Made by a program: the position numbers and the translations under genes
The notes under the pieces: model-generated
What the model was told of the DNA's origin: nothing
The model's input: only the letters and a program-made list of their open reading frames with translations
The model's database searches: none
Shown here: one piece after another, positions 1 to 9,827 of the stretch
Numbering within the stretch: position 1 is the first letter of the stretch
How the letters are laid out: each line of letters opens with the position of its first letter
Assembly: GCF_019393635.1 (NCBI RefSeq)
Contig: NC_057861.1
Span: forward strand, 656,793,724-656,857,723
Direction: 5' to 3'
Length of the DNA: 64,000 nucleotides
From: Dromiciops gliroides
Taxonomy: Eukaryota > Chordata > Mammalia > Microbiotheria > Microbiotheriidae

Positions 1-88
1 TCTCACTTTCTTGGCCACCATGAAAAGAGTTGCTATAAATATTTTTGTACATATGAGTCCTTTTCCTTTTCCTTTGATCTCTTTAGGG

Positions 89-568
89 TGTAAGGGGCTA
101 AAATTCTAGCTATGATATCTAAAATCTACTAAAATCTAATAAGTGGTCACCTTAAATTAGAAGCTTTAGCATGAGTTTAGACTTTTAAGTATTTATTAAA
201 ATATATTGGGGGTTAGTAAAGAGAAACACATGGATAAAAAATTAGATCTGCCTGCTCTCTCCCTAATCTCCTTCCCCTGCTCCCAAGCCAAAGTCTCCAA
301 CCCAAAAGAGACCCCTCTTTAGGGGCTTTTTCCCGAAGCCTCCTGTGAAACTGGAAACAGGGCCATCCACACACACACACAGCTCCAAGCTAATTGGCTG
401 GTAACACCGATTGACACAACTAACAGGCATTTCCATAAATGTAAGTTCTGGACGTGGGACAACTTCCAGATGCCAAAGTCACATGGTTTCTTTATCACAT
501 GCTTTCTCCTTATGGCAGAGCTTCCCTGCAGTATCTCTCCAGCAGGGGGTGTCATTCCAATTCTCACA
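89..568 (-). mobile_element. Solo LTR of an endogenous retrovirus (older relative of the 372-bp LTR)
   Basis: 480 bp bounded by TG...CA in the plus reading, flanked by the 4-bp target duplication AGGG (85-88 and 569-572). Both ends and the polyadenylation region resemble the 372-bp LTRs at 19398 and 22750 in the same orientation. It contains a short CA repeat. It is a recombined remnant inserted in an L1 and older than the provirus in intron 1, judging by its divergence. Confidence 0.85.
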
Positions 569-794
569 AGGGTATGGACCTTTTAGTGTTATCTCTGGGT
601 CAAAGGCCATGAATAGTTTACTGGGTTTTTGGATAATTCCAAATTGCTTTCCAGAAGATCTGAACCAATTCACAATTTCACCAACATTACCTATTTTCCC
701 ACAGCCCTTTTACGTAGCATTTGTCATGTTCCTTTTTTTGTCAACTTTGCTAATTAGATGGGTGTGAAGTCATACCTCAGAATTGTAATTTGCA

Positions 795-856
795 AGCTTT
801 GCATAGTGGCAGTATCATAGCCAATGAGGTTTGTCCGAGGTGTGATTATTGCTAAC
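795..856 (+). pseudogene. RNU4 pseudogene: U4 snRNA retrocopy, 3'-truncated
   Basis: About 62 nt match the 5' end of U4 small nuclear RNA from memory: AGCTTTGC start, the GGCAGTATC block, CCAATGAGG and GATTATTGCTAA, the last from the 5' stem-loop. The copy stops there, less than half of U4. A 17-bp repeat, agaattgtaatttgcaa with one mismatch, flanks it (779-795 and 857-873). There is no poly(A). This fits the known class of 3'-truncated snRNA pseudogenes made by reverse transcription at an L1-type nick. It is not functional. Confidence 0.88.
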
Positions 857-1929
857 AGAATCGTAATTTGCAAAGTTCTAATTCAAAAAGTTGTAATTTG
901 CATTTTTCTGTGATTTAGAGCATTCTTTCATATGACTATTGATTGCTTAGATTTCTTCCTTTGAAAACTTCCTATTCGTGTCCATTGACCATTTTTCAAT
1001 TGGGAAATGGCCCTTAGAAATTTATGTATGCTTCCTATGTATCTTAAATGAGACTTTATTAGAGAATTTTTCTGCAAAGATTTTTTTCCTCTAATTTCCC
1101 AATTCTCTTCCCATTTTAGCTGCATTGATTTTATTTATATAGCCAAGAGTCCTAAGGTAGTTTGCTTCAAAGTTTCTCCCTTTGTCAGAATAGCTCCTGT
1201 TAGGGAAGCCATATATAGATAAACATTTGTCCCACAACACCAAAGTAACTTAACTTTTTGTTTCCTAGTTGGGGATGTTTGCATACAAGGAGAAATGGTC
1301 AGTGACTACTATTATAGTGTTTATGTTTTTCCTCTCTCAGAAGTAAAAAGGCTAAATAAAAAACTCTAATGGCTTGTTGAGGTTTATAATCCTCCAAGTA
1401 CACAGCCAGAGTAGGTAGCATTTTCTTTAACACCCTGGGCACAAGTCTTTCATTTCTTACAGACATCTGTTGCCATTTTGGGCCATTGAAATGGGCTTTT
1501 TTTACTAGCTCATGACTCTTTTCTTGACACAAATATCTTATCATTTAAAATTTCATGTGTAGCACCAACTATTTCCTGATACCATATATGGAATAAATTA
1601 TGGGTCAATATAGTACTCTACTACAGAATTCTGCTATTGTCTCAACAGTAGCGTGCTCTCCAAGGAATAAAGTTCAAGTTGCTGAGCTGCGTTTCACTTC
1701 ATAGTTTGTACTGCTTTTCATGGCCATACATTATAAGATTTGTTTCCATCTCAAGTTATCCAAGTACAAATAAGTTAAAGTTGATTGGTTTAATACAATA
1801 AAGTTCACACACTGGTTCACACTTTGGCAGAAATTCCAGATTCACCTGACCATATCCCAGCTTTGGGTATTACAGATAACCTTTATCCATTCTAGATACT
1901 TCACCATTGCTTTGGACAGCTCAGATTCT

Positions 1930-2180
1930 GAGGCAGCTAAATGGCACAGTAGAAAGCGTACTAGGCTTAGGAGTCAGGAAAACCTGATTTCAAATACTGC
2001 ATCAAAACACTTTCTAGCTGTGTGAACCATAGCATGTCACGTACTCAATTTCCTCATCTGTAAAACAGGGATAACAATACCTACCTCATAGGGATGTTTT
2101 GAGGATTAAATATCCCAACAGATATAAAACATTTTGCAAATCTTAAAGCCTTTTTATAAATGCTAGCTATTATTGAAGAC
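1930..2180 (+). repeat. MIR-like CORE-SINE
   Basis: Starts with a tRNA-like head (gaggcagctaaatggcacag), continues through a CORE segment with 'gtgtgaacc' and 'tcacgtactcaatttcctcatctgtaaa', trimmed here, and ends in the L2-like tail with 'gaggattaaat' and 'atgctagctattat'. Divergent and old. Confidence 0.75.
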
Positions 2181-2399
2181 CTGCATTTTCCAAAGTCAGT
2201 AGTATATACTGAAATCATAGCTTGCTGGTGTTCCTACCAATCTCTGATAGGCAACATCTAACATGATGCTTATCAAAATATTATCTAAGTGGAATGTTCT
2301 GTATCCATACTTGAAAACTTCATACACACCTTTGAATCTTTTAGTGACAGTCCACTTGAAAGCTAGTAGCCCTAGTTTGTCTGTGGGTAATGAGTCTCA

Positions 2400-3190
2400 T
2401 TATCAGTGAATCCTGTGTGTAAGACACTGTCAGTTGTAAGGGGGGGAAATGAAATATCTCCTGCTTTCAAGATGTTTATGTTCTAGGGTGGGTGGTGGGA
2501 ATAAAACATGGTGAAAGTTGATGTTTACATAGTGGTCACATCCATTATCTCACTGGGGTCTCACAACCCCATAAAATAGGTGCTACGACCATTATACCCA
2601 AGTATCAAAACCAGTATCTGAAAGCTGATCTTCCTGACTCTAGCTCTGTAGCAGGCGATGGAAAATCAATTTTGAACAACAATTCTCCAGTTTCACTGGA
2701 ACATAGGTGAAGGGAAGTGATGTGAAAATAAAGCAAGAAAGGTAGTTTTTAAGCCAGACTGTGGAGTGCATTACTAGCTAAGGCTAAGGAATCCATATTT
2801 TATCTTAGAGACTTGAGTAGTCACTGAAGGCTCTTGAAATTACAGTCAGATCTGTGCCTTAGGAAGATTCTTTTGGCAAATGGTTGGAGAAGGGAGAAAC
2901 TAGAAGATAATTAGGAAGCTAGTATACTAATGCAGAACAGAAGGGATGAGTACCTGAATTGATGTGGATGACTGAATAGAAAGAAGGGAGGTCTGTGATG
3001 TTAAATTTGAGATGCCAATAAATTATCAGAGTGGAGGTATGCAGTGGGCAAGTGGCAACGCAAGACAGTTCTGGCTGGATGTATAAATTTGAGGGATATC
3101 TATGTAGAGATAGTAATTGAACCTATCTTTGGGAGAGAAGTATAGAAAGCACTTTGTATGTATTACTATATTTCATCCTTAACAATGAAT
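2400..3190 (-). repeat. L2 LINE fragment, antisense
   Basis: Shares order and wording with the larger L2 copies at 34985-36750 and 48400-50260, for example 'ggaagattcttttggca' and 'gatgccaataaat'. Very old; no usable frame. Confidence 0.6.
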
Positions 3191-3194
3191 TTGA

Positions 3195-3570
3195 GATAAT
3201 CTAAGAAGCAATGGACTACTTAAATGAGCTGATGAAGAATGAAATAAGCAGAACCAAGAAAACATTATGCACTATGTAAATGGAAAGAACAACCACAACA
3301 AAAGAAAAAGAAAATCTTGTTTCATTATAATGACTGAGCCAAAGCCTTGGAGAAGAGATAAGCTAATTTATCACTCTTCCTCTCTTCTTACAGAGATAGG
3401 GGAATATGGGTGGCAAACATTATATATACTGTCTGACTACTGACATGTAATTAGTTTTGCTTTACATTTTATTCTCTATTCTCAAAAGTTAGTTATTGTT
3501 AGTATTAAAAGTTAGTATTGTTCACGGGGTGGGAGAGAATTTTTTAAAAAATTGAAGGTGAGGTTAAAAA
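3195..3570 (+). repeat. L1 3' end fragment, sense
   Basis: Contains 'gagctgatgaagaatgaa' and 'agcagaaccaagaaaac', the C-terminal ORF2 region seen in fresher form at 54195-54235, followed by a decayed 3' UTR. Confidence 0.6.
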
Positions 3571-3639
3571 CAAGATATCAATGCAATCTATTTTAAAGTA
3601 AATTTCAACTTATTAAATTTGACCCATAGTTTCATATAT

Positions 3640-3800
3640 TTAAGGCTGGAAGGGATCTTGGAGATCATATAATCTACCTACTCCTTTTGTAAATGAGGAA
3701 AGTGAAGTTAAGGAGATTAAGTGATTTACCTAAAATTATGCCTGTAGTAAGTGGCAGAGCTAGAGCTTGAATCCAGGTGCTTTGGGACCCAACTAAATGT
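3640..3800 (-). repeat. MIR-like SINE fragment, antisense
   Basis: Typical reversed SINE wording: 'aaatgaggaaagtgaag', 'gtgatttacctaaaatta', 'agtaagtggcagagctag', 'cttgaatccaggtgc'. Followed by a T-rich stretch with a GTTGTT repeat. Confidence 0.65.
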
Positions 3801-3929
3801 TTTTTGGTTTTGTTGTTGTTGTTTTTTTTTTTTTTACTGTGCCACACTTTCTATAGTATCTCCGGATTTTTGTGGATAAGGATTTAGTTACCAAACTTGT
3901 TAGTTATCATTCCCCCAACTTCAAGTGAC

Positions 3930-4250
3930 CTGCAAATATGGTGAGCATCTACATTTTCATGGTAGATCATAGTTGTTAAAGCTGTAGAGGTGAATGAGAT
4001 CATCCAGGAAGACTGAGGATTAATGACAAAATCTTGAAGATTCTGTAATGGACTGGTGGTGGATACAAGGACCCCACAAAGGAAACTGAGAATGGATATT
4101 TAGAGAGATAAGAAGTAAACTAGAATATGGTGTCTCCAAAGTCAAGGATGACAAAGTATCAAATAAGCAGGCATGGTGAGTATCATAAAGTTGGATATTG
4201 GGAAGGAGAGAAAAGGTCATTGCATATAGCATTTAGAAGGACATTAGTGA
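3930..4250 (-). repeat. L2 LINE fragment, antisense, with relict RT frame
   Basis: A 70-codon minus-strand frame at 4020-4232 includes 'LFDTLSSLTLETPYSS', which resembles the L2/CR1 reverse transcriptase stretch LLDTLSSLGFRD. An old fragment. Confidence 0.6.
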
Positions 4251-4476
4251 TTTTGTTGGCTGTGAGCCAAATTACTTATACTTTTGTTTTATTTTGCTTA
4301 TAAACTGGACTTTTCAGTTGTTAAAGATGAACTTACTCCTTAATTTGTTTCCTATTTCTATTATTTGGGTATAGTTCCATGTAATGAATAGGGTGAAAAA
4401 TCCCATTTGCTCAAATTTTGCTTTTAAATGGTAAATGAAAAATATTCTAACTACTTATTATAATAGTTAACATTTA

Positions 4477-4551
4477 TACAAAGTATTCCAAAACTTAGTG
4501 CAATGTTAAGCTGTTAAAGCTTTAAAAAAATAAGCTTAAGACACCACCCTA
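4477..4551. repeat. Mariner-type MITE
   Basis: A short element with imperfect inverted ends: TA then 'caaagtattccaaaactt' on the left, and 'aagcttaagacacc' on the right, whose complement has a similar order. The wording resembles the copy at 6574-6645. No coding capacity. Confidence 0.5.
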
Positions 4552-4559
4552 ATTAGCAC

Positions 4560-4735
4560 TTTAAGGTTGCAAAGCACTTTATATGGCCCTCACAACCTTT
4601 TGAGGTAGGCACTATTATCCTTCTTTTACAGATGAGAAAACTGAAATTGAGAGTCCCAGAGTCCCACAGCTTGTAAGTGTCTGAGATAGGATTTGAACTC
4701 ACTTCTTTCTGACTACCAATCCAAACACTATCCGC
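4560..4735 (-). repeat. MIR-like CORE-SINE, antisense
   Basis: Reversed L2-like tail ('ttgcaaagcactttatatgg', 'cacaaccttttgaggtagg'), then the reversed CORE and head ('acagatgagaaaactgaa', 'gatttgaactca', 'cagccagctagcaa'). Confidence 0.75.
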
Positions 4736-5270
4736 TCAGCCAGCTAGCAACCTCCATATGTACTCACTGCTTTAACTATTGTATTTTCAGCACATCATCT
4801 CATTTGTTGGGAATTCCCTTACAGAAAAAAGTGTTATCAAAAGAATACAATTTTCCTATTTATCTAACACTTTAAAAGCATTTTCACATACATTATTGTT
4901 AGGGAGAAGAACTGGCATTATCTTATTTTTAGATGAAGAATACAGAACCTATAAAGTTTGAGACTCAAGGTTAGACTACAAGTAATTGGTAAAACTGAGA
5001 TGAGAATTTAGGTCTTCTGATTTCTAACCTAGATTCCAACATAATGCTGGCTCTTTAAAATAAACAACTTTAAGTTTAAACATACATTTTGTCTAGTGGT
5101 ACAAAATTACCAAGGAATTTCACTTAACTTTAGAGAATCATCTCTGCAATCCTAAAAATTCTTTTCCCTACCCTCTGCTTCTATTCTTTGATTTAATTAA
5201 TAGATATTTATTATTTGTTAAGTGCTATGAGGGGATTGAAAGATGAATAAAGCCTAGTTTCCACCCCACA
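4736..5270. other. Unassigned intergenic stretch
   Basis: AT-rich. Part (about 4770-5050) has the word order of an old antisense MIR/L2 tail. I see no gene. Short frames here have no family resemblance. Confidence 0.4.
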
Positions 5271-5273
5271 AGG

Positions 5274-5298
5274 ATATATATATATATATATATATATG
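5274..5298. repeat. (TA)n microsatellite
   Basis: About 12 uninterrupted TA units. Confidence 0.9.
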
Positions 5299-5507
5299 AT
5301 CTATAGGATAGATAATGTGAACAAATAACTACAAGGCAGCAACTTAGTTTCTATCTTTCCATGTCTGGGTTCCATTTTGATACAAAGTTAAGACAATTTT
5401 AAATTGGCAGTAATTCTTATATTTCCATTTTGGAGGCTTAGAATAGAACTGATGACTAGAAAAGAAAACTAATGGCTATAAAAGTTAGAAGAACTGAGGC
5501 TATTTTA

Positions 5508-5644
5508 GTGAGGCAGTTGGGGTTAAGTGTCTTGCCCAGGGTCACACAGCTAGTAAGTATTAAGTGTCTGAGGCTGGATTTGAACTCAGGTCCTCCTGAC
5601 TCCAGGGTCAGTGCTCTATCCACTGCGCCACCTAGTTGCCCCCT
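5508..5644 (-). mobile_element. WSINE1 CORE-SINE
   Basis: Reversed SINE ending in ctagttgccccc, flanked by the perfect 16-bp target duplication aactgaggctatttta (5492-5507 and 5645-5660). It is of the 'gcagttggggttaag' subtype. Little decay, so fairly recent. Confidence 0.92.
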
Positions 5645-5870
5645 AACTGAGGCTATTTTAACTTGGAAAAGAATGACAATTTACACAAAAGCACATCAAG
5701 TAACAATATTTTTCATTTTTATTTAAGGACAGACTTATAACAGGAAATTTTAGAAATAGCTTCCTATCAAAGAGTTCTAAAAGATAGACATTCACAGGAA
5801 GGGAATATGAAATATCCTCTTGAGACCCAAGAATAGGTTAGACAGTTTATGTTATATCCAACAATTATTT

Positions 5871-6036
5871 TTTTGTTGGTTTGTTTTTTGTTTTTGTTTT
5901 TTGTAGGGCAATGAGGGTTAAGTGACTTGCCCAGGGTCACACAGCTAGTAAGTGTCAAGTGTCTGAGGCCGGATTTGAACTCAGGTACTCCTGAATCCAG
6001 GGCCGGTGCTTTACCACTGTGCTATCTAGCTGCCCC
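5871..6036 (-). mobile_element. WSINE1 CORE-SINE
   Basis: Reversed SINE of the 'gcaatgagggttaag' subtype with a TTTTTG-repeat tail, flanked by the duplication atatccaacaattattt (about 5854-5870 and 6038-6054). Confidence 0.92.
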
Positions 6037-6039
6037 AAT

Positions 6040-6570
6040 ATCCAACAATTATTTAGCATTTACACTGTGTCAAACATATGCTAGGTATTGTTAGGGATTA
6101 AAAAAAATAGCTTCAGTAAATATCTCCACATTTAGCACAGTGCTAGTTTTCTAAGATATTTAACATGATGGGAAGTATTTATTTGTATTTGTCAACTTGG
6201 AAACATTTAAGAAGTTGAAAACTTTCAGAATGTTTTTTATGGAATCTTAAATTTAAGCCTTAATCTTAAATAATATTTATAACTTCATAAGGTATTAGTT
6301 TGAAGGAAGTTTTAGAAAATATTGTATAATGTCCTGAAACACTGTTAACTTTGCTATGACTCTATGGCAAAGTCATAAACTCATGGTTAATTCTTTGTGC
6401 CTCAGTTTCTGGAATAAATTGTACTTGATACCAAAAATTTTCTGGACATGTGTTTTTTTCTAAGTAAATGTATTTTTTCCAGCAATATAGATAATATCTC
6501 TTCCACCTCTTCTTGTGCAATTTGTATGTTTCCCATAAATACTTCCTATAGCAGTGACCCAGCATGTTAG
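6040..6570. other. Unassigned intergenic stretch
   Basis: AT-rich, non-coding by appearance; nothing recognised. Confidence 0.4.
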
Positions 6571-6573
6571 TGA

Positions 6574-6645
6574 TACAAGATGTTCCAAAAGTGTTAGTGC
6601 AGTTTTAAGCACTTGAAATTGCACTAAGACTTGAGACACCATGTG
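6574..6645. repeat. Mariner-type MITE
   Basis: Starts at a TA with 'caagatgttccaaaagtg' and ends with the near-complement 'gcactaagacttgagacacc', forming inverted repeats of about 30 bp over a 72-bp element. The wording agrees with the common mariner consensus ends (TGTCCCAAAAGTCTTAGTGC) from memory. Confidence 0.6.
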
Positions 6646-6659
6646 TTTCTAATTCCTTT

Positions 6660-6860
6660 AGTATCTCAAGGGATCCTGGGCCATTGCCAGTCATCTTGAC
6701 TTTTATCTTGCCGCTGGAATCTGATGACTGGAGGAGAGAGTGAGGCTGCCCACTTTCTGCAGCTTGGCCTATTTAAATCCAATTCATGCACAAGTTAAGA
6801 TATTACCCTTGTGGTGTTATTGGTCTTCTTCAAGAATGTAAGACAAACAACAAGAAGTAT
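6660..6860 (+). repeat. Tail unit of the long composite marsupial SINE
   Basis: Contains 'ccattgccagtcatcttgac', 'gagagagtgaggctg', 'aaatccaattcatgca' and the terminal 'gtaagacaaacaac'. It is the same unit as 9490-9666 and the left part of 55140-55446. Confidence 0.6.
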
Positions 6861-6869
6861 CTCAAGGGC

Positions 6870-7470
6870 ATCAGTCTGCCTCTGTTATACATCCATTCCA
6901 CCAATGTACATCATGAAAAGATGCTGAAGAAACCTCAGATAAAGGCCTAAGGGGGCCTTAGTCACCACCACTGGAGCCAGAAAGCCCGAGACTTTAGATA
7001 AATGCCTAGTCTTACCATTACCAGGGGCTTCAGACACTATATTCAAAACCAAAAAGGACTAGGATCTCAGACACCAATCCTAACAATAAGCAAAGTCCAT
7101 ACTCTTTGTTTAGAATATCTAATGGACGTACCCCCGTCATCTTGGGATATAACTACTGAGCTGATACTGAACTGTGAGTTTAGTCCACCAATCCCTGCAG
7201 ACCTGTATCTGAGACCTAAACTCCTTGCCACCACTACCCCCATTCCTCCTCTAACTCCCTGGTATTTAGAGTGGGAGGAACACATCCACACCACTCTCCA
7301 CAATAACAGAACCCTGAAAACTAGCAAATTTGTTCCTCCTGCTCCCTGAATCCTAGTGATTCAGTGTTGCCACCCCTCATGGCTAAAACTCTTTCCCCAT
7401 TAATTCTACTGGTAATCATCCCCATCGAGTTCAATTCTACCACTCCTTGGTCTCTACACTCCCCTTTCCC
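6870..7470. other. Unexplained C-rich stretch with open frames on both strands
   Basis: Low in T compared with its neighbours, rich in CC and CTCC, with a 115-codon plus frame (7002-7349) and an 86-codon minus frame (7067-7327). Neither looks like a protein family I know. It could be an old LTR-element or LINE internal piece or a retrocopy of an untranslated region. Confidence 0.35.
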
Positions 7471-7477
7471 TCTTTGA

Positions 7478-8330
7478 TTTAGCATTTTCCCCCCAATTAC
7501 ATGTAGAAACAATTTTTAACATTAGTTTTTAAAATGTTGAATTCCAAATTGTCTCCCTCCCCAGGCAAGGAATTCGATATCGGTTATACATGTGTAGTCA
7601 TGCAAAACATTTTCATATTAGTCACGTTGCAAAAGAAAAAAAATAGACAAAAAACTCAAGAAAAATAAAGTTTAAAAAGTATGCTTCAATCTGTATTCAG
7701 ACACCATCAGTTCTTTCTCTGGGATTGGATAACTTTTTTTTTTTAAATAACTTTTTTTTGGGGGGGGGCGGGGCAATGAGGGTTAAGTGACTTGCCCAGG
7801 GTCACACAGCTAGTAAGTGTCAAGTGTCTGAGGCCAGAATTGAACTCGGGTCCTCTTGAATCCAGGGCTAGTGCTTTATCCACTGCGCCATCTAGCTGCC
7901 TCGGATAACATTTTTCATCTTAAGTCCTTCAGAATTGTCTTGGATCATTGTATATTGCTGAGAATAGCTAAGTCATTCACAGCTGATCATCTTAGAATAT
8001 TGTTGTTACTTTGTACACAGTACTTTTCACTTTGCATCAATGCATGTAAGTCTTTCCAGGTTTTTCTGAGAGCATCCTAACCATCATTTATAGTAGAATA
8101 GTATTCCATTTTAATCACATACCAGTTTGTTTAGCCATTCCCCAAATGATGGACATCCCCTCAATTTCCAATTCTTTGCCGTCAGAAAAGAGCTGCTATA
8201 AATATTTTTGTACATATGTGTGTGTGTGTGTGTCCTTTTCCTTTTTGTTTTTTTATCTCTTTTTGGATACAGACCTAGTAGTAGTATTTCTAGGTCAAAG
8301 GGTCTGCATGGTTTTATAGTCCTTTGCACC
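7478..8330 (-). mobile_element. L1 3' end (ORF2 C terminus and 3' UTR), antisense
   Basis: Begins with the reversed 3' UTR ('aattacatgtagaaacaa'), then the reversed ORF2 end; a minus-strand frame reads KNWKLRGCPSFGEWLNKL, the marsupial L1 ORF2 C-terminal motif. It carries a WSINE1 (7734-7901) and a (GT)n run at 8217-8233 inside the copy. Confidence 0.85.
7734..7901 (-). mobile_element. WSINE1 inserted in L1
   Basis: Reversed SINE of the 'gcaatgaggg' subtype; the L1 word ggataac appears on both sides (7727-7733 and 7903-7909), marking the duplicated target. Confidence 0.88.
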
Positions 8331-8369
8331 CCCCACCCCAACCCCTTCTACTGCACTTTCTGTTTTCCC

Positions 8370-9000
8370 TACTAAACTCATATATCTTCAAAAATGTCTT
8401 TATTACTACTGAGAATGCTACTATCTTAGCAGGTACCCAGATTCATAACCTTTGAATCATTGTTGATCAATTTCCTTCATCCACAGTATCTAATTAATTG
8501 TCAAGTCTTGTTGATTCTATTTTTACAACTTTTGCATCTTTCTGCTCCAGCAGATACCACCCTAGCTGGCCTTCAGCATCTCATTCCTGTACAATTATTA
8601 GAGCCTTCTAATTGTTTTTAATGTTTCTTGTCTTCCAATCCATCCTCTGTTCTGCTGTCAGTCATCTTCCTAAAACACAAGTCTCTCTCCTGCTCAAAAA
8701 CCTAAAGTGGACCCCTGCACTTAGAGCAGAGGTGTCAAACATGTAAGTCACAGTAATGCTTAGTGCCCAGGATATAGATTAAAATGTACTTGAGAAATAT
8801 TTAACAAAAATAAATAAAAATACAATAAAACTTAGATAATGCTAATGTGATTTTCCAAGACAACATGCACACTCAGGGATCTTTATATATAGTTTAGTAG
8901 CCCACATTTCTATATGAATTTGACACTACTTGCTACACAATAAATTACAAACTCCTCAGCCTGTCATTTAAGATCTTCCAATCCGATGGAATCAAGCCTC
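8370..9000 (+). repeat. L2 LINE 3' part, sense, split by a DNA transposon
   Basis: 8370-8722 and 8936-9000 together follow the L2 3' ORF2 order ('cagtcatcttcctaaaac', 'tctcctgctcaaaaac', then 'ttacaaactcctcagcctg'). The interruption is the hAT-like element at 8727-8936. Confidence 0.65.
8727..8936. mobile_element. Non-autonomous hAT-like DNA transposon
   Basis: Inverted ends CAgaGGTGTCAAAC and, as complement, CAagTAGTGTCAAA bound about 210 bp without coding sequence, sitting between two parts of one L2 copy. An 8-bp duplication is not clear. Confidence 0.5.
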
Positions 9001-9004
9001 ATAA

Positions 9005-9180
9005 AAATTTGTGTCCACATGTAAGGCACTATGCTAGGTGTGGGAGATAAAAAGACAAGGTGAAAAACAGTGCACCCTCTTCTTTTTGCAGATCAAGAAT
9101 CTGAGACCTAGCTCTAAAGGTTAAGTAATTTGTCTACAGTCATCCAGCTAGTATGGGGTGTATGTATGGGTTATTCAAGG
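9005..9180 (-). repeat. MIR-like SINE fragment, antisense
   Basis: Wording 'aaggcactatgctaggtg', 'ctaaaggttaagtaatttg', 'catccagctagta' in the reversed SINE order. 9180-9490 after it is unassigned. Confidence 0.5.
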
Positions 9181-9489
9181 ACTATCACCTCTAGTGTGAG
9201 GACTTTCTGAGCCCTTTTCTGAGCTGCTCATCCACCTTTGGCATCCACCTGGCATTCAACTCTTACTTGTGATTACAAGAAGCTGTAGCATGCACCGCAG
9301 CCACATCCTGATAAACTGTGTCGGCATATAGGCTAAACCAAATTGAGGGTAACTGAGAGGCCTCAAACATGTCAGTGAGTTAGGGAGGTGTCTACACTAA
9401 GCATGTGAAGATTTCCCCTGGAGAAACAGGTAAATGAAGGCAATTTGTTTCAACAACCATGAAGGTGGCTAAGTAGACACTGTGGAGTC

Positions 9490-9666
9490 ATCCATTGCAT
9501 CCCAGGCCATCACCAGTTATCCTGACTTTTATCTTTGACATTGGATTTTGACTCTGGTAGAGTGAGGCTGAGGACTTTGCAATCTTGCCTCACTTAAATC
9601 CAAATCATTCATGAGTCAAGATATCACTGTGATTTTACTGATTCTCTTCAAAAATGAAGGAGAAAT
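9490..9666 (+). repeat. Tail unit of the long composite marsupial SINE
   Basis: 'aggccatcaccagttatcct', 'gtagagtgaggctgagg', 'cacttaaatccaaatca' and the end 'cttcaaaaatgaagga'. A WSINE1 starts directly at its end, as also happens at 29466/29467. Confidence 0.6.
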
Positions 9667-9827
9667 GGGGGTAGCTAGGTGGCGCAGTGGATAAAGCACC
9701 AGCCCCGGATTCAGGAGGACCCGAGTTCAAATCCGGCCTCAGACACTTGACACACTTACTAGCTGTATGACCCTGGGCAAGTCACTTAACCCTCATTGCC
9801 CAGCTCCCCACCTCCAAAAGAAAATTC
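9667..9827 (+). mobile_element. WSINE1 at the edge of the CpG island
   Basis: 'gtagctaggtggcgcagtgg' head, CORE 'gaccctgggcaagtcact', end 'cattgcccagctcccc'. The high-CpG sequence starts within a few bases of its tail. A flanking duplication is not clear. Confidence 0.9.

Larger units (their letters stand above)
1..1130 (-). mobile_element. L1 LINE, ORF2 3' region, antisense, with two insertions
   Basis: Read on the minus strand, 1-88 and 569-1130 encode degenerate C-terminal ORF2 sequence of the marsupial L1 kind (compare 33634-34985 and 53834-54650). The body is split by a solo LTR at 89-568 and by a U4 snRNA retrocopy at about 795-856, giving a relative order of events: L1 first, then the two insertions. 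It has many frame breaks and is an old fragment. Confidence 0.8.
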
